Part shown: piece by piece, positions 55,659 through 64,000 of the stretch
Layout: every line of letters starts with the position of its first letter
How positions within the stretch are numbered: position 1 is the stretch's first letter
DNA from: Bacteroidota bacterium
Lineage (GTDB): Bacteria > Bacteroidota > Bacteroidia > B-17B0 > Aurantibacillaceae
Assembly: GCA_018267825.1 (NCBI GenBank)
Contig: JAFDXR010000003.1
Span: 452,952 to 516,951, forward strand
DNA: 64,000 nucleotides
Reading direction: 5' to 3'
The notes under the pieces: generated by a model
What the model was told of the DNA's origin: nothing
The model's database searches: none
What the model saw: only the letters and a program-made list of their open reading frames with translations
Translations under genes and position numbers: made by a program

Positions 55659-56456
55659 ATGTATTGCAAAACCAACGACAACCTGAACCTGTATTATGAA
55701 ATCCATGGCAATGCATCTGCTGCCAATACCATTGTTTTCCTGAACGGGCTTTCGCAATCGACTGTAGCCTGGCTACTCATGCTGCCACAACTCAAAAACG
55801 ATTACCGCATTGTACTCATGGATTTTATTTTCCAGGGACAAAGTGATAAAACCGGTGAATGGCGCACATTCGATACGCATGCAGACGATGTGATCGCCAT
55901 GATGAACCAGGCCGGTATTGATAAAGCCGTTGTGGCCGGTATTTCGTATGGCAGTCTGGTAGCGCAGCACATGGCAGTGAACCATGCTTCGCGGATTAAA
56001 AAACTGGTACTCATGTCGACCTTTGCGCATAAAACACCCTACTACGAGGCGATAGAACTTTCGTGGTGGCGGGCCCTTGAAAAAGGCGGCTACAGCCTTA
56101 TGCTCGACATTATGCTACCATCTGTGCTAAGCGAGAACTACTTCCTCAATCCACTGATCCCGATAGACCTTATGAAACAGGCGCGCCAGGAAACCAACGA
56201 AGACAGCAAGGCGCTTTTCAAACTCATGCGTGCTACCAAGGAACGTCCCGATTACAGGCCGGCCCTGCAGCGTGTGACTTCAGAATCGCTGGTGATCCAG
56301 GGCGAAAAAGACCTGTTGTTTCCGGTTCACATGGCCAATGAGGTTGTAAAAGCTATTCCCGGCTGCAGGCTCGAAATTATTCCAAATGCAGGCCATACGC
56401 TGAACCTGGAGGCTGTACCCCAGCTATGTGCTATACTACGGGCTTTCGTAGGGTAA
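55659..56456 (+). CDS. Alpha/beta hydrolase
   Basis: The 265-residue protein shows a complete catalytic triad: Ser96 in AGISYGSLVA, Asp218 in GEKDLLFP and His246 in NAGHTLNLE. The oxyanion strand FLNGLSQSTVAW has N-G in place of the usual H-G. A helical lid spans about residues 125-195. The substrate cannot be told; small esters or lactones are possible. It follows the LD-carboxypeptidase closely on the same strand and is probably the last gene of that operon. Confidence 0.88.
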   Translation: MYCKTNDNLNLYYEIHGNASAANTIVFLNGLSQSTVAWLLMLPQLKNDYRIVLMDFIFQGQSDKTGEWRTFDTHADDVIAMMNQAGIDKAVVAGISYGSLVAQHMAVNHASRIKKLVLMSTFAHKTPYYEAIELSWWRALEKGGYSLMLDIMLPSVLSENYFLNPLIPIDLMKQARQETNEDSKALFKLMRATKERPDYRPALQRVTSESLVIQGEKDLLFPVHMANEVVKAIPGCRLEIIPNAGHTLNLEAVPQLCAILRAFVG

Positions 56457-56485
56457 AGGCCCGTTAAAAAACGTTAAGGCCACAG

Positions 56486-56514
56486 TTTGCAGACCGACAA
56501 CTTAATTACATTTG
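56486..56514 (+). promoter_or_regulatory. Promoter abutting the sensor kinase start codon
   Basis: TTTG (56486-56489), a 17-nt spacer and TACATTTG (56507-56514) fit the Bacteroidota consensus. Only six bases separate the -7 box from the ATG at 56521, so the transcript would have almost no leader. Confidence 0.55.
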
Positions 56515-56520
56515 TACTTT

Positions 56521-58086
56521 ATGAATAAGCACAACGTAGGTGTGATATCAGTTTTAGTGGGGATTGCCCTGGTTGCGCTCATTGCCATTCAGGTATACTG
56601 GATTCGCAGTTCCATGACCCTGAAAAAAGAAGAGTTTGAACGCTCGGTGAATGAGGCCCTGAAGATCACCGCCTATAAGCTCGAGAAAATTGCCACCGCC
56701 AATAAAGTGGCTAAAAAAATCAAGCTGCGTAAACAAGGTGTGCGTGTTACCAATCCCAGCATAACACCAACCAAAGACAATAAAAATGTTCAGGTAAAAA
56801 TTTTCGAAGAACTCAGCACCGACTCCAGTGGCGTTATTACCAGTCGTTTATCGCAGAAAGAATTTGTGGGCGATTCGCTCAATATGCAGAACCATTTCCT
56901 GCCCTATGAATTATTGAGTGCCTCCCAGAATACGGCCAAAAATATTGAAAATCTGAGAGCCGACCTGCTCGAAACCAAAACAGAAATCGTTAACGACATT
57001 TTCGATGAGCTCATCAGTATTAATATATATAAAGACTATAAGCCCACAATCGACTCTCTGATGCTCGATAGCATCCTGCGTACCTCTCTGCTGGAAGAAG
57101 GCATTTCAGCAAACTATAAATACTTTATCAGCACATCGGCCTCCAAGCTGAAGGGCAATTTTAAAGAACCCGGTAAAGAATGTGATTCACTGGGATGTTA
57201 TTATAAAATCAATCTTTCGCCCAACAACGTCTTTGTCAAACCCCAATACCTCAGCATCAGTTTTCCGAATCAGAAAAACTACCTGCTTCAAACCATGTGG
57301 GCCATGCTTTGTGTTTCGGGTATTGTGATCCTCATTCTCATCTTTGCATTTTATTACACCATTGGCACCATTTTCAGGCAGAAAAAACTCTCGGTCATCA
57401 AGAACGATTTTATCAGCAATATGACGCATGAGTTCAAAACACCCATCAGTACTATTTCGCTGGCCTGTGAGATGCTCAACGATGAAACGGTAGCCAAGAC
57501 TCCGGAGAAGCAACACCGTTTCGTAAAAATGATCAAGGATGAAAACAAGCGTTTAAGTGTACTGGTGGAAAGTATTCTGCAGACATCCATTCTTGATAAA
57601 GGTGAGTTTAAACTGAAAAAATCGGACATCGATGTACATGATATTATTAACCAGGCTATTCAGAATACCCAGCTTTTAATTGAACAACGCCAGGGCTCTG
57701 TGGTAAAACAACTCCTGGCTGATAATCCAACCATTAATGCCGATAGAGTTCACCTCACAAACATTGTATTTAACCTCATTGACAATGCTGTGAAGTACAC
57801 AAAAGAGACTCCGCATATAATAATCAGCACCAAAAACACGTTAGACGGTATTGAGATTGCTGTGAAAGATAATGGTATCGGAATCAGCAAGGAAAACCAG
57901 AAAAAGATCTTTGAAAAATTTTACCGTGTACCTACCGGTAACGTACACAATGTCAAGGGGTTTGGCCTTGGCCTAAGCTACGTTCTGGCAGTGGTTCAGA
58001 AACACGGTGGCACGATAAATGTAGAAAGTGAACCCGGGAAAGGCAGTACATTTATTGTGAAAATGCCCTATAAACAAGTAAATTAG
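56521..58086 (+). CDS. Membrane sensor histidine kinase (OmpR-system type)
   Basis: The 521-residue protein has a first membrane helix (VISVLVGIALVALIAIQVYWI), a periplasmic domain of about 230 residues rich in Lys and Asn, and a second helix near residue 265 (MWAMLCVSGIVILILIFAFYY). The kinase core has His303 (FISNMTHEFKTPISTISLA), the N box (LTNIVFNLIDNAVKY), G1 (IAVKDNGIGISKEN), F (IFEKFYRVPTG) and G2 (GFGLGLSYVLAVV). The ATG at 56521 was preferred over a TTG nine bases upstream, which lies in the promoter. The cognate OmpR-type regulator follows after 31 bp. The signal is unknown. Confidence 0.95.
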   Translation: MNKHNVGVISVLVGIALVALIAIQVYWIRSSMTLKKEEFERSVNEALKITAYKLEKIATANKVAKKIKLRKQGVRVTNPSITPTKDNKNVQVKIFEELSTDSSGVITSRLSQKEFVGDSLNMQNHFLPYELLSASQNTAKNIENLRADLLETKTEIVNDIFDELISINIYKDYKPTIDSLMLDSILRTSLLEEGISANYKYFISTSASKLKGNFKEPGKECDSLGCYYKINLSPNNVFVKPQYLSISFPNQKNYLLQTMWAMLCVSGIVILILIFAFYYTIGTIFRQKKLSVIKNDFISNMTHEFKTPISTISLACEMLNDETVAKTPEKQHRFVKMIKDENKRLSVLVESILQTSILDKGEFKLKKSDIDVHDIINQAIQNTQLLIEQRQGSVVKQLLADNPTINADRVHLTNIVFNLIDNAVKYTKETPHIIISTKNTLDGIEIAVKDNGIGISKENQKKIFEKFYRVPTGNVHNVKGFGLGLSYVLAVVQKHGGTINVESEPGKGSTFIVKMPYKQVN

Positions 58087-58117
58087 TATTACATAAAACG
58101 AGATAAATTAAACGTAT

Positions 58118-58819
58118 ATGGAAAATATAAAAACCAAAATACTGCTTGTAGAAGATGATCCTAACTTAGGTACCCTTTTACAGGAATATTTAGATGCTAA
58201 AGGTTTTGAAACAAAGCTGGCCGATGATGGCAAAAAAGGATTCGATGCTTTTTGCAAAGGCGCCTTCGACCTGCTGCTGCTGGATGTGATGATGCCCGTA
58301 AAAGACGGGATCACACTCGCCAAAGAAATCCGGGTAACCGACAAAAACACCCCGATTATTTTCCTGACCGCCAAAAGCATGAAAGAAGACACCATCGAAG
58401 GATTCAATGCCGGTGGTGATGATTATATTACCAAACCATTCAGCATGGAAGAACTGCTCGTTCGGGTAAATGCCGTGCTACGCCGCAGTAACAAACAACG
58501 CGCGCAAAACAGCGACGATGTAAAATTTTCTATCGGCAAATACGCGTTCGATGCAGAAAAACAAACACTCATTCATGGCAAAGAAGAACAAAAACTGACC
58601 ACCAAAGAAAGTCAGCTGCTGCGCCTGTTATGTGTACATAAAAATGATGTGCTCGACCGTAACTTTGCTCTGAAAACCATCTGGCACGACGACAACTATT
58701 TTAATGGCCGCAGCATGGATGTGTATATTGCCAAGCTTCGCAAATACCTGAAAGACGACAATAAAGTGGAAATCATAAATATTCACGGCAAAGGCTTTAA
58801 GCTTCTCGTGAATAGCTAA
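58118..58819 (+). CDS. OmpR-family response regulator
   Basis: The 233-residue protein has a receiver domain (ILLVEDDPNLGTLL, phosphoacceptor Asp56 in FDLLLLDVMMPVKDG, KPFSMEELLVRV) and a winged-helix Trans_reg_C domain (TTKESQLLRLLCVHKNDVLD, RSMDVYIAKLRKYLKDD, IINIHGKGFKLLV). It is the partner of the kinase encoded upstream and should bind promoter DNA as a dimer. A strong bidirectional terminator follows. Confidence 0.96.
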   Translation: MENIKTKILLVEDDPNLGTLLQEYLDAKGFETKLADDGKKGFDAFCKGAFDLLLLDVMMPVKDGITLAKEIRVTDKNTPIIFLTAKSMKEDTIEGFNAGGDDYITKPFSMEELLVRVNAVLRRSNKQRAQNSDDVKFSIGKYAFDAEKQTLIHGKEEQKLTTKESQLLRLLCVHKNDVLDRNFALKTIWHDDNYFNGRSMDVYIAKLRKYLKDDNKVEIINIHGKGFKLLVNS

Positions 58820-58841
58820 ACTTTCAGACCTGATTCATAAA

Positions 58842-58866
58842 AAAAGAGCCCCGCCGGGGCTCTTTT
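58842..58866. terminator. Bidirectional hairpin terminator
   Basis: AAAAGAGCCCC-GCC-GGGGCTCTTTT is a perfect 11-bp stem with a 3-nt loop. It ends in T runs on both strands and lies between convergent genes. Confidence 0.92.
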
Positions 58867-58878
58867 CATTTCATCCGT

Positions 58879-60159
58879 TTAATCCAGTATCAGGCGTTTG
58901 TAGCCGGTTCCTCGTTCGCATACAATCGAAACCATATAAACTCCCCTGTCGAGGTCATTCACCGCGATTGTGGTTTCTCCATGGAGTCCTGTCCGCCGAA
59001 GAACAGTACGGCCCTGCATATCGGTTATAACAACACTGTACGGCAATCCGCAATTTACTTTTATGGTATGGGTAGCCGGGTTTGGCGATAAGCTCCAGTC
59101 GGGTAATGCCGATAACTCATAAATACCACTCACGGCATTTTGCCGCATGTTTGAATACACCAGTGTATCTGCATTTCCTGCATTCGACGTACATCCTGTG
59201 GGTTTTGGGATAGCGATGCGGTAATACGCTGTGCCACCGATCGGTGAAGTATCGGTATACGAGGTTATGTTGGATGCAACTTGCGCATACAGGCTCATGG
59301 AGCTAGTGCTTACCCCACGATAAATGTATTGTGTATTATATGAAATACCCGTATAGTTATTCCAGCTCAGGTTCACCACATTGCTGACTCCGAGACTGGC
59401 CTGCAACAAAATGGTTTTATGAATTCCTGAATTCGAAGAGCGACCGTCGCAGGTATCAAGACGCTGCACATAATAGCGATATGACTTCTGATTGCAATTG
59501 GAAGCCGTGTCCACATACACATCAGGCGCTGTAAGTGGCACATACGCGATAGAATCCCAGACATTGGTCACCGCACTTTCGCGGTAAATAATGGTGCCGG
59601 CGAGCGCAGCATTCATGTCATGATTAAAATACACTGAATTATGTACGTTATCGTCTGCATTGACATAACAAACAGCCGGCGGAACGAACTCATTGCAATT
59701 TGTACCGCATCCCTGCCCTGTTCCACCCACCTGGGTTATGTTAACCGTTTGGGGAGTCTGTGTAGAGAACATGAAGGCATAATAAGCCCCCACCGTGGCA
59801 CTGGGAATGCTGAGTGTTTTGGTACTCGTGGCATTATCGTCGCAGGCTACAATATTTGCAGCGCTGATATTTGCACAAAAACCGGTACCAGGGAATGGAC
59901 CCCAGCAGATGATACTGAAATCCACACTACTGCTCAACTGCAGGTCTATATTACCGGCTGTTGTGATCCGTGTGTACATCCAATAGGCGCTGACCGGGCT
60001 GGAAAGACAGCCGTAACTTGGCCCGGCACCAACTGTATTACCCGGTGCAAGCAAAACACTGCCTCCGGGAGTACAAAAAGGTACAGGATGCGCGCAGTCT
60101 GTCTGTGCCACCAGATAGCCTGAAAAACTCAGCAACATCAAAAGAATAATTTTTTTCAT
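58879..60159 (-). CDS. Secreted protein with T9SS type A sorting domain
   Basis: The 426-residue protein has a signal peptide (MKKIILLMLLSFSGYLVAQ). The first 160 residues (AHPVPFCTPGGSVLLAPGN, YWMYTRITTAGNIDLQLSS, YYAFMFSTQTPQTVNITQ) look like a pre-peptidase C-terminal-like jelly roll with paired Cys residues. A fibronectin-III-like region follows at about 170-330 (NVVNLSWNNYTG, YTDTSPIGGTAYYRIA). The end is a type A sorting domain (WSLSPNPATHTIKVN, VVITDMQGRTVLRR, DRGVYMVSIVC, YKRLILD). It should be exported by T9SS; I see no catalytic residues, so an adhesive role is a guess. Confidence 0.82.
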   Translation of the reverse strand: MKKIILLMLLSFSGYLVAQTDCAHPVPFCTPGGSVLLAPGNTVGAGPSYGCLSSPVSAYWMYTRITTAGNIDLQLSSSVDFSIICWGPFPGTGFCANISAANIVACDDNATSTKTLSIPSATVGAYYAFMFSTQTPQTVNITQVGGTGQGCGTNCNEFVPPAVCYVNADDNVHNSVYFNHDMNAALAGTIIYRESAVTNVWDSIAYVPLTAPDVYVDTASNCNQKSYRYYVQRLDTCDGRSSNSGIHKTILLQASLGVSNVVNLSWNNYTGISYNTQYIYRGVSTSSMSLYAQVASNITSYTDTSPIGGTAYYRIAIPKPTGCTSNAGNADTLVYSNMRQNAVSGIYELSALPDWSLSPNPATHTIKVNCGLPYSVVITDMQGRTVLRRTGLHGETTIAVNDLDRGVYMVSIVCERGTGYKRLILD

Positions 60160-60288
60160 TATAGTAAATTTTAAGAGTTAGGGGAAAAATCCAGAGGCCT
60201 TATCTAAGATACATTTTTTTCAATTAGCTTCCAAAAACTCCGGAGAATCTATTGTCGATACGAACGAAGTTTCCGAAATTTACATAAC

Positions 60289-61020
60289 ATGTTTGATGGC
60301 TTTGATATTGAGAAAGAACTGAAGCGTGAACGGGATAAAAAAAAGAAGACCCCCGACGCACTCATACATGCCGTAGACTCCATTCTGGAAGAAAGTGCAT
60401 TTAAGGAACAGGCTATTCTACACACCATTCGCCACAATGAACCACTGCCGGAACTCCCGGATGAAAAGCACCTGGATGCCGATATGATCTTTTCTGAAAA
60501 AGAGATCAAAACGCAATGCATAGCACTTCGTCTGAAATTTCTCGACAGCAGGCATTATAAATTTGACATCCCCTACGAGGCTATTCTGAAAATAAAACAC
60601 CTGAACGAAGTATGCGGCATGGATCTCTGCAAGTTCAGCATCCTGGCACCCGCCAGTGAGTTTGGCCGGGATAAAAAAGACAATCATTCCGTTTTATTTG
60701 CATGGACCGCCCAGGGACATTATTACCTGGTGCATGCCTGGGGGCATAAACTGAAATGGCATCAGAAGCTCCGTGCCTTCCCGCTTAGAAATTTCGAAAC
60801 GCTGTTTTTAACTGTAAGCAGTATCGCATTTATAACTACGATGTCGCTGCCCACGCGCCTCATTACACTCGACCATGAAGCCACTTACTGGTGTGGCTAC
60901 CGGATCGCTACATTTTTTCACCTGCTTATTTTCTATTCGGGGGTCACGGCTTATTTACTGGTTGGTTTCAACCGGAGTTTCAGCGGGTCGGTATGGAAAA
61001 CAGAAAAAGAATACGATTAG
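60289..61020 (+). CDS. Hypothetical membrane protein
   Basis: The 243-residue protein is not recognised. The first 50 residues are very charged (FDIEKELKRERDKKKKTPD) and likely cytoplasmic. Residues about 65-160 form a soluble alpha/beta domain (YKFDIPYEAILKIKHLNEVC, LFAWTAQGHYYLVHAWGHKLKWHQK). Two hydrophobic segments follow at about 165-182 and 205-225, with a short charged tail. It is divergent from the T9SS cargo gene (129 bp) and convergent with the RDD gene (24 bp). Its function is unknown. Confidence 0.65.
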   Translation: MFDGFDIEKELKRERDKKKKTPDALIHAVDSILEESAFKEQAILHTIRHNEPLPELPDEKHLDADMIFSEKEIKTQCIALRLKFLDSRHYKFDIPYEAILKIKHLNEVCGMDLCKFSILAPASEFGRDKKDNHSVLFAWTAQGHYYLVHAWGHKLKWHQKLRAFPLRNFETLFLTVSSIAFITTMSLPTRLITLDHEATYWCGYRIATFFHLLIFYSGVTAYLLVGFNRSFSGSVWKTEKEYD

Positions 61021-61044
61021 CTTCTAAGCGGATGTTTCGTAACT

Positions 61045-61785
61045 CTATTTTTCAAACTGATAGTGACTATAATCCATAATCACTGCTTTAAGGAATTCAT
61101 CATCTCTTAAATTGCTGCTCACGCCCATCTTGGTCTTAACTTTAACAGCCAGTTTGGTAAGCACATCGGGTCTGTTGTTGCTTATGCTGTATGCAAGAAT
61201 GTCTTTTATAGTATCAATATCCTTATCGTTCAGTAAAGCCACCTGGTTAAATAAAATAGTATAATCGGGCTGTTGTTTATGAAGAATAGTGTCGCGCAGG
61301 GTAATTTTCGATCCAAGCTTTATAACCGTTGTCCCTGCTGCCATATCTCCCAGCCGTTGACTTTTATCGGTCAGTGCCACAGAGATGAGCGCCACAAAGC
61401 CATCGAACAGGTGAATATCAATAATCCGCAGTAAAGACCTCAGCGCGTAGGATCCAATACCGGGTTGTGTCCCGTCCAGTTTCACCACCTTGATCCCCAG
61501 TATTTTTTTCCCGAAGCTCTGTCCGTTCATAAAGGTTTCGCTCAGGAAATGATATAGAATAACGGGCAGCAATGCAATAATCACCAGCGTAATTGCCAGG
61601 TAATCGGGTTCGCCATACTCTGCCTTTTTCAGCTCTCCGATAACCCCTACTACGTATACAACAAGTACAATGTATACCAACATAAAGATCATATCGAGAA
61701 TAGTACTCAAAATCCGGAGACCGATACCAGCCGGTTCATACTCAAGTTCTACGTTTTGCGTGGTGGATATTTTAATGCCGTCCAT
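61045..61785 (-). CDS. RDD family membrane protein
   Basis: The 246-residue protein has an RDD domain at about residues 15-155: EPAGIGLRILSTILDMIFMLVY carries the Arg and Asp of the family name, and SFGKKILGIKVVKLDG with YALRSLLRIIDIHLFDG complete it, with three membrane helices. The C-terminal 90 residues are soluble and helical. RDD proteins are of unclear function; a few have been linked to Na+/H+ exchange. In many Bacteroidota genomes this type neighbours SpoIIM-like, DUF4129, MoxR and DUF58 genes, and the next genes here fit that cluster. Its start is only 21 bp from the divergent SpoIIM-like start. Confidence 0.88.
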   Translation of the reverse strand: MDGIKISTTQNVELEYEPAGIGLRILSTILDMIFMLVYIVLVVYVVGVIGELKKAEYGEPDYLAITLVIIALLPVILYHFLSETFMNGQSFGKKILGIKVVKLDGTQPGIGSYALRSLLRIIDIHLFDGFVALISVALTDKSQRLGDMAAGTTVIKLGSKITLRDTILHKQQPDYTILFNQVALLNDKDIDTIKDILAYSISNNRPDVLTKLAVKVKTKMGVSSNLRDDEFLKAVIMDYSHYQFEK

Positions 61786-61806
61786 AAAAACAAAAATGCT
61801 AAATTT

Positions 61807-62790
61807 ATGCGTAAAATTTTATTTTTTGTGAAAGAGATCACGTTTTTAAAACAAAACGCCTCCAAATGGGAAGGGTATGAAACCATGCTGGAAAAAAAGG
61901 CTCAGAATAAACCGGCAAAGGTGGCCGATATGTTTATTGAGCTCACAGATGACTACTCTTATGCCAAAACAAATTATGAAGGCTCTAAAACCGCCAAATA
62001 CCTCAACAGTTTAACCGCACGTGTTCACCAGCTGGTGTACAGGAATAAAAAGGAAAACAGCCGTCGTATTTTTCTGTTCTGGAAGTCCGAAGTTCCCACC
62101 CTCTTCGGAAAATACCATCACCTGCTTTTATTATCGTTCCTTATTTTTTCAGGTGGCGCTATACTTGGCGCCATATCACAACTTACCGACGATTCTTTTG
62201 CACGCCTGATGCTATCAGACGATTATGTAAACGAAACCATTGAGCGGATCAAACGCGGTGATCCGCTTGGTATATATGGCGAAATGCCGAACTGGTTCAT
62301 GTACTTCTATATAACCACCAACAACATTTATGTGTCGTTTTACATCTTTGCCATGGGCGCCCTCTTTTCACTGGGTAATACCTGGCTGCTTCTGAAAGAA
62401 GGCATCCGACTCGGTGCTTTTTTCGGGATGTTTTACCAGTATAATGTATTTGACAAGGCCCTGAAGGTGGTATGGATTCATGGCAGCCTCGAAATTTCGG
62501 CCATTATTATTGCCGGTTGTGCCGGTTATATACTCGGCAACAGTTTCATGTTCCCGGGTACTTTTAAACGAACCGAATCTTTTAAACGCGGGGCCAAAGA
62601 CGGCATCAAAGTGCTGATCGGGCTCATCCCAGTGTTTATGTGTGCCGGATTCCTCGAAAGTTTTGTGACCCGGTATACCAATATGCCTTTGTGGGCCAGC
62701 CTGAGTATCATAATCGGATCCATGGGTTTTATTTTCTGGTATTTTATTCTTCTTCCATTTTTATTAAAACGAAAAAACAATGCAGGTTAA
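61807..62790 (+). CDS. Stage II sporulation protein M (SpoIIM) family membrane protein
   Basis: The product has 327 residues from the ATG at 61807 (MRKILFFVKEITFLKQNASKWEGYE). A longer frame reads back through the RDD start and is rejected. The pattern FVKEITFLKQNASKWEGYETML, TARVHQLVYRN, then five or six membrane helices with ASIII-like IHGSLEISAIIIAGCAGYILG is typical of the SpoIIM family in non-spore-forming bacteria. The function there is unknown; the gene context suggests a role with a MoxR/DUF58 system. Its end overlaps the next gene by 11 bp. Confidence 0.9.
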   Translation: MRKILFFVKEITFLKQNASKWEGYETMLEKKAQNKPAKVADMFIELTDDYSYAKTNYEGSKTAKYLNSLTARVHQLVYRNKKENSRRIFLFWKSEVPTLFGKYHHLLLLSFLIFSGGAILGAISQLTDDSFARLMLSDDYVNETIERIKRGDPLGIYGEMPNWFMYFYITTNNIYVSFYIFAMGALFSLGNTWLLLKEGIRLGAFFGMFYQYNVFDKALKVVWIHGSLEISAIIIAGCAGYILGNSFMFPGTFKRTESFKRGAKDGIKVLIGLIPVFMCAGFLESFVTRYTNMPLWASLSIIIGSMGFIFWYFILLPFLLKRKNNAG

Positions 62791-63727
62791 CAAGATCAAT
62801 TTCAAAAGAGAACGCGATTTCAGCGCTGTATTCAGCGATTCCCTTGCGTTTATCAAACAGAATTTCAAGGGACTTTTCGGAAGTATTTTGCTCATTGCGG
62901 GACCATTCCTGCTTATTGCAGGTCTTTCAATCGGTTATGTGCAAGGCCTTTCCTCGGGCGGGGCGCTCACCCGCAGCTTTATAAGCGAGGGCCGACTCGA
63001 CCTTACATCTCTTTATCTGTCGCTCGGTATCGGAATTCTATTTGCATTTATAGCCAATGCTGTTGTTGTTTCAACCACGTATGAATATATGCTGCTTTAC
63101 GATGCCAAATTACCCGGAGAAAAAGTATTAATCTCGGAAGTCGGACGCAAGGTGTTTGCGGGAGTCTGGCGCATTATAGGTTCCATTCTTTTACTCTCTG
63201 TCGTGTTCGGGATCATAGGAGGAGTAATTGCCCTTGCAGCTATCGGTATCGGTGGGGGACTTGGCATTTTTGGCGGTGTTTTACTTGTCCTTCTTATGGT
63301 TGCCTTTGTCCTTATTCTTGGTCCGGTTATGATCTACTATTTCCCGGCGGGATTTTTCGTGACTGTCCGCGATAAGATTAATATATTCAGTGCACTCGGA
63401 ACTGTGCGGCAATACATGAAAGGCAGTTTCTGGTGGACCTGGCTTATTATTGTTGTGGCCTATATTTGCCTGTTAATCTGCCGGGTTGTATTCTCTCTTC
63501 CCGCCACCATCGTTTCCGGTGTTGAAACCTTTTCAAGAATCCGGTCGTTTGGCATGAGTGAACCCAGTGACTCTTCTATACTACTTACCATATTGTATAC
63601 CATATCGACCGTTCTTTCATCAACCACCTCTGCTATAATGCTTGTAATCTGTGCTTTCAATTTCATGGGGCATGAAGAAAAGCATGAAGGAACCGGACTG
63701 ATGTCGCGTATCGAAGAAATCAAATAG
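62780..63727 (+). CDS. Polytopic membrane protein of the RDD/SpoIIM cluster
   Basis: The 315-residue protein has a short cytoplasmic start (MQVNKINFKRERDFSAVFSD) and about six hydrophobic segments, including a Gly/Ile-rich one (IGGVIALAAIGIGGGLGIFGG). The sequence NFKGLFGSILLIAGPFLLIAG and the later TVRQYMKGSFWWTWLIIVV resemble the membrane part of glycerophosphodiesterase-associated or DUF4013-like proteins, but I cannot name the family with confidence. Overlap with the SpoIIM-like gene indicates translational coupling. Confidence 0.75.
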   Translation: MQVNKINFKRERDFSAVFSDSLAFIKQNFKGLFGSILLIAGPFLLIAGLSIGYVQGLSSGGALTRSFISEGRLDLTSLYLSLGIGILFAFIANAVVVSTTYEYMLLYDAKLPGEKVLISEVGRKVFAGVWRIIGSILLLSVVFGIIGGVIALAAIGIGGGLGIFGGVLLVLLMVAFVLILGPVMIYYFPAGFFVTVRDKINIFSALGTVRQYMKGSFWWTWLIIVVAYICLLICRVVFSLPATIVSGVETFSRIRSFGMSEPSDSSILLTILYTISTVLSSTTSAIMLVICAFNFMGHEEKHEGTGLMSRIEEIK

Positions 63728-63729
63728 TT

Positions 63730-64000
63730 CTGCAGGCTTTCCATACATATTTCCGTTACCTTTTTTTCTGCGCCGTCCTGGTATTATGCCAGAGCAGAGG
63801 CATGGCATTGCCAAAGACCGACAGTACGTACTATGACACCAGTCATATCAGGATCATACAACCACCGATCCATATCGAAAAACAGATTTTCTCGGATCCG
63901 GCATTGCATTATAATCGCGAAAAAGCGAAAGACATCGGTTGGCTTGATCGTTTTATCAACTGGTTGCTCGAATCTCTTTTTGGCAAAGCCGATCCTGATA
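63730..64000 (+). CDS. DUF4129-like membrane protein, N-terminal part (cut by window edge)
   Basis: The frame is open from 63688 to the right edge. It encodes a signal-like helix (FHTYFRYLFFCAVLVLCQS) followed by DSTYYDTSHIRIIQPP, LHYNREKAKDIGWLDRFINWL and LFGKADPD. This matches the N-terminus of DUF4129 proteins that follow SpoIIM-like genes in Bacteroidota. The start codon is unclear: the first ATG in frame (63802) lies after the signal helix, and upstream there is only a CTG (63730) or ATA (63724). I give the CTG position provisionally. The product should be an inner-membrane protein of the same operon. Confidence 0.65.
   Translation, partial: MQAFHTYFRYLFFCAVLVLCQSRGMALPKTDSTYYDTSHIRIIQPPIHIEKQIFSDPALHYNREKAKDIGWLDRFINWLLESLFGKADPD

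Overview
The window reads as chromosomal DNA of a member of the Bacteroidota, probably from the Chitinophagia/Sphingobacteriia/Cytophagia side; I cannot place it more precisely. The signs are type IX secretion (T9SS) sorting domains of both kinds (type A 'YPNP'-like tails and a type B gliding-motility-associated C-terminal domain), a PorP/SprF protein next to a giant SprB-like repeat protein, ribosomal protein THX, a LytTR/propeller-kinase pair, a DarA-like protein, and several TAnnTTTG -7 promoter elements. Almost every base lies in a plausible gene. I saw no tRNA, rRNA, CRISPR array, insertion sequence or prophage.

Region 1 (1-18232, all minus strand) is a surface-adhesion locus: a 4398-residue secreted repeat protein with a type B sorting domain, then PorP/SprF, a secreted beta-helix protein, and an OmpA-type peptidoglycan-anchoring protein with TPR and PD40 repeats that runs off the left edge. 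Inside the giant gene lies an array of seven units of exactly 219 bp.

Region 2 (18233-28200) is mostly housekeeping: superoxide dismutase, a TM2 protein, a SixA-like phosphatase, a polytopic membrane protein, an overlapping polyphosphate kinase/exopolyphosphatase pair, a thiolase, fumarase and the tiny THX protein. A 149-bp inverted-repeat element sits in the thiolase 3' region.

Region 3 (28249-31942, minus) is a compact six-gene operon: GbsR/MarR regulator, DCC-family redox membrane protein, two paralogous small membrane proteins, TIGR01777 epimerase and a SRPBCC protein. A perfect 24-bp palindrome overlaps the -33 element of its promoter. I consider this the best candidate for an uncharacterised system here.

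Region 4 (32080-46178) holds glmS, an RluB pseudouridine synthase with a long low-complexity tail, yraN, a DUF4412 protein, a T9SS cargo protein, a LytTR regulator with its propeller sensor kinase, secA, a lipoprotein and a GNAT acetyltransferase.

Region 5 (46182-60159) holds a MacB/LolCDE-like ABC exporter operon, two small cytoplasmic proteins, an orphan DarA-like protein, metG, a plus-strand set (NUMOD4/HNH-like protein, LD-carboxypeptidase, alpha/beta hydrolase), an OmpR-type two-component system whose promoter abuts its start codon, and another T9SS cargo protein.

Region 6 (60289-64000) holds an unknown two-helix membrane protein and the start of a membrane cluster: RDD protein divergent from SpoIIM-like protein, polytopic protein and a truncated DUF4129-like protein.
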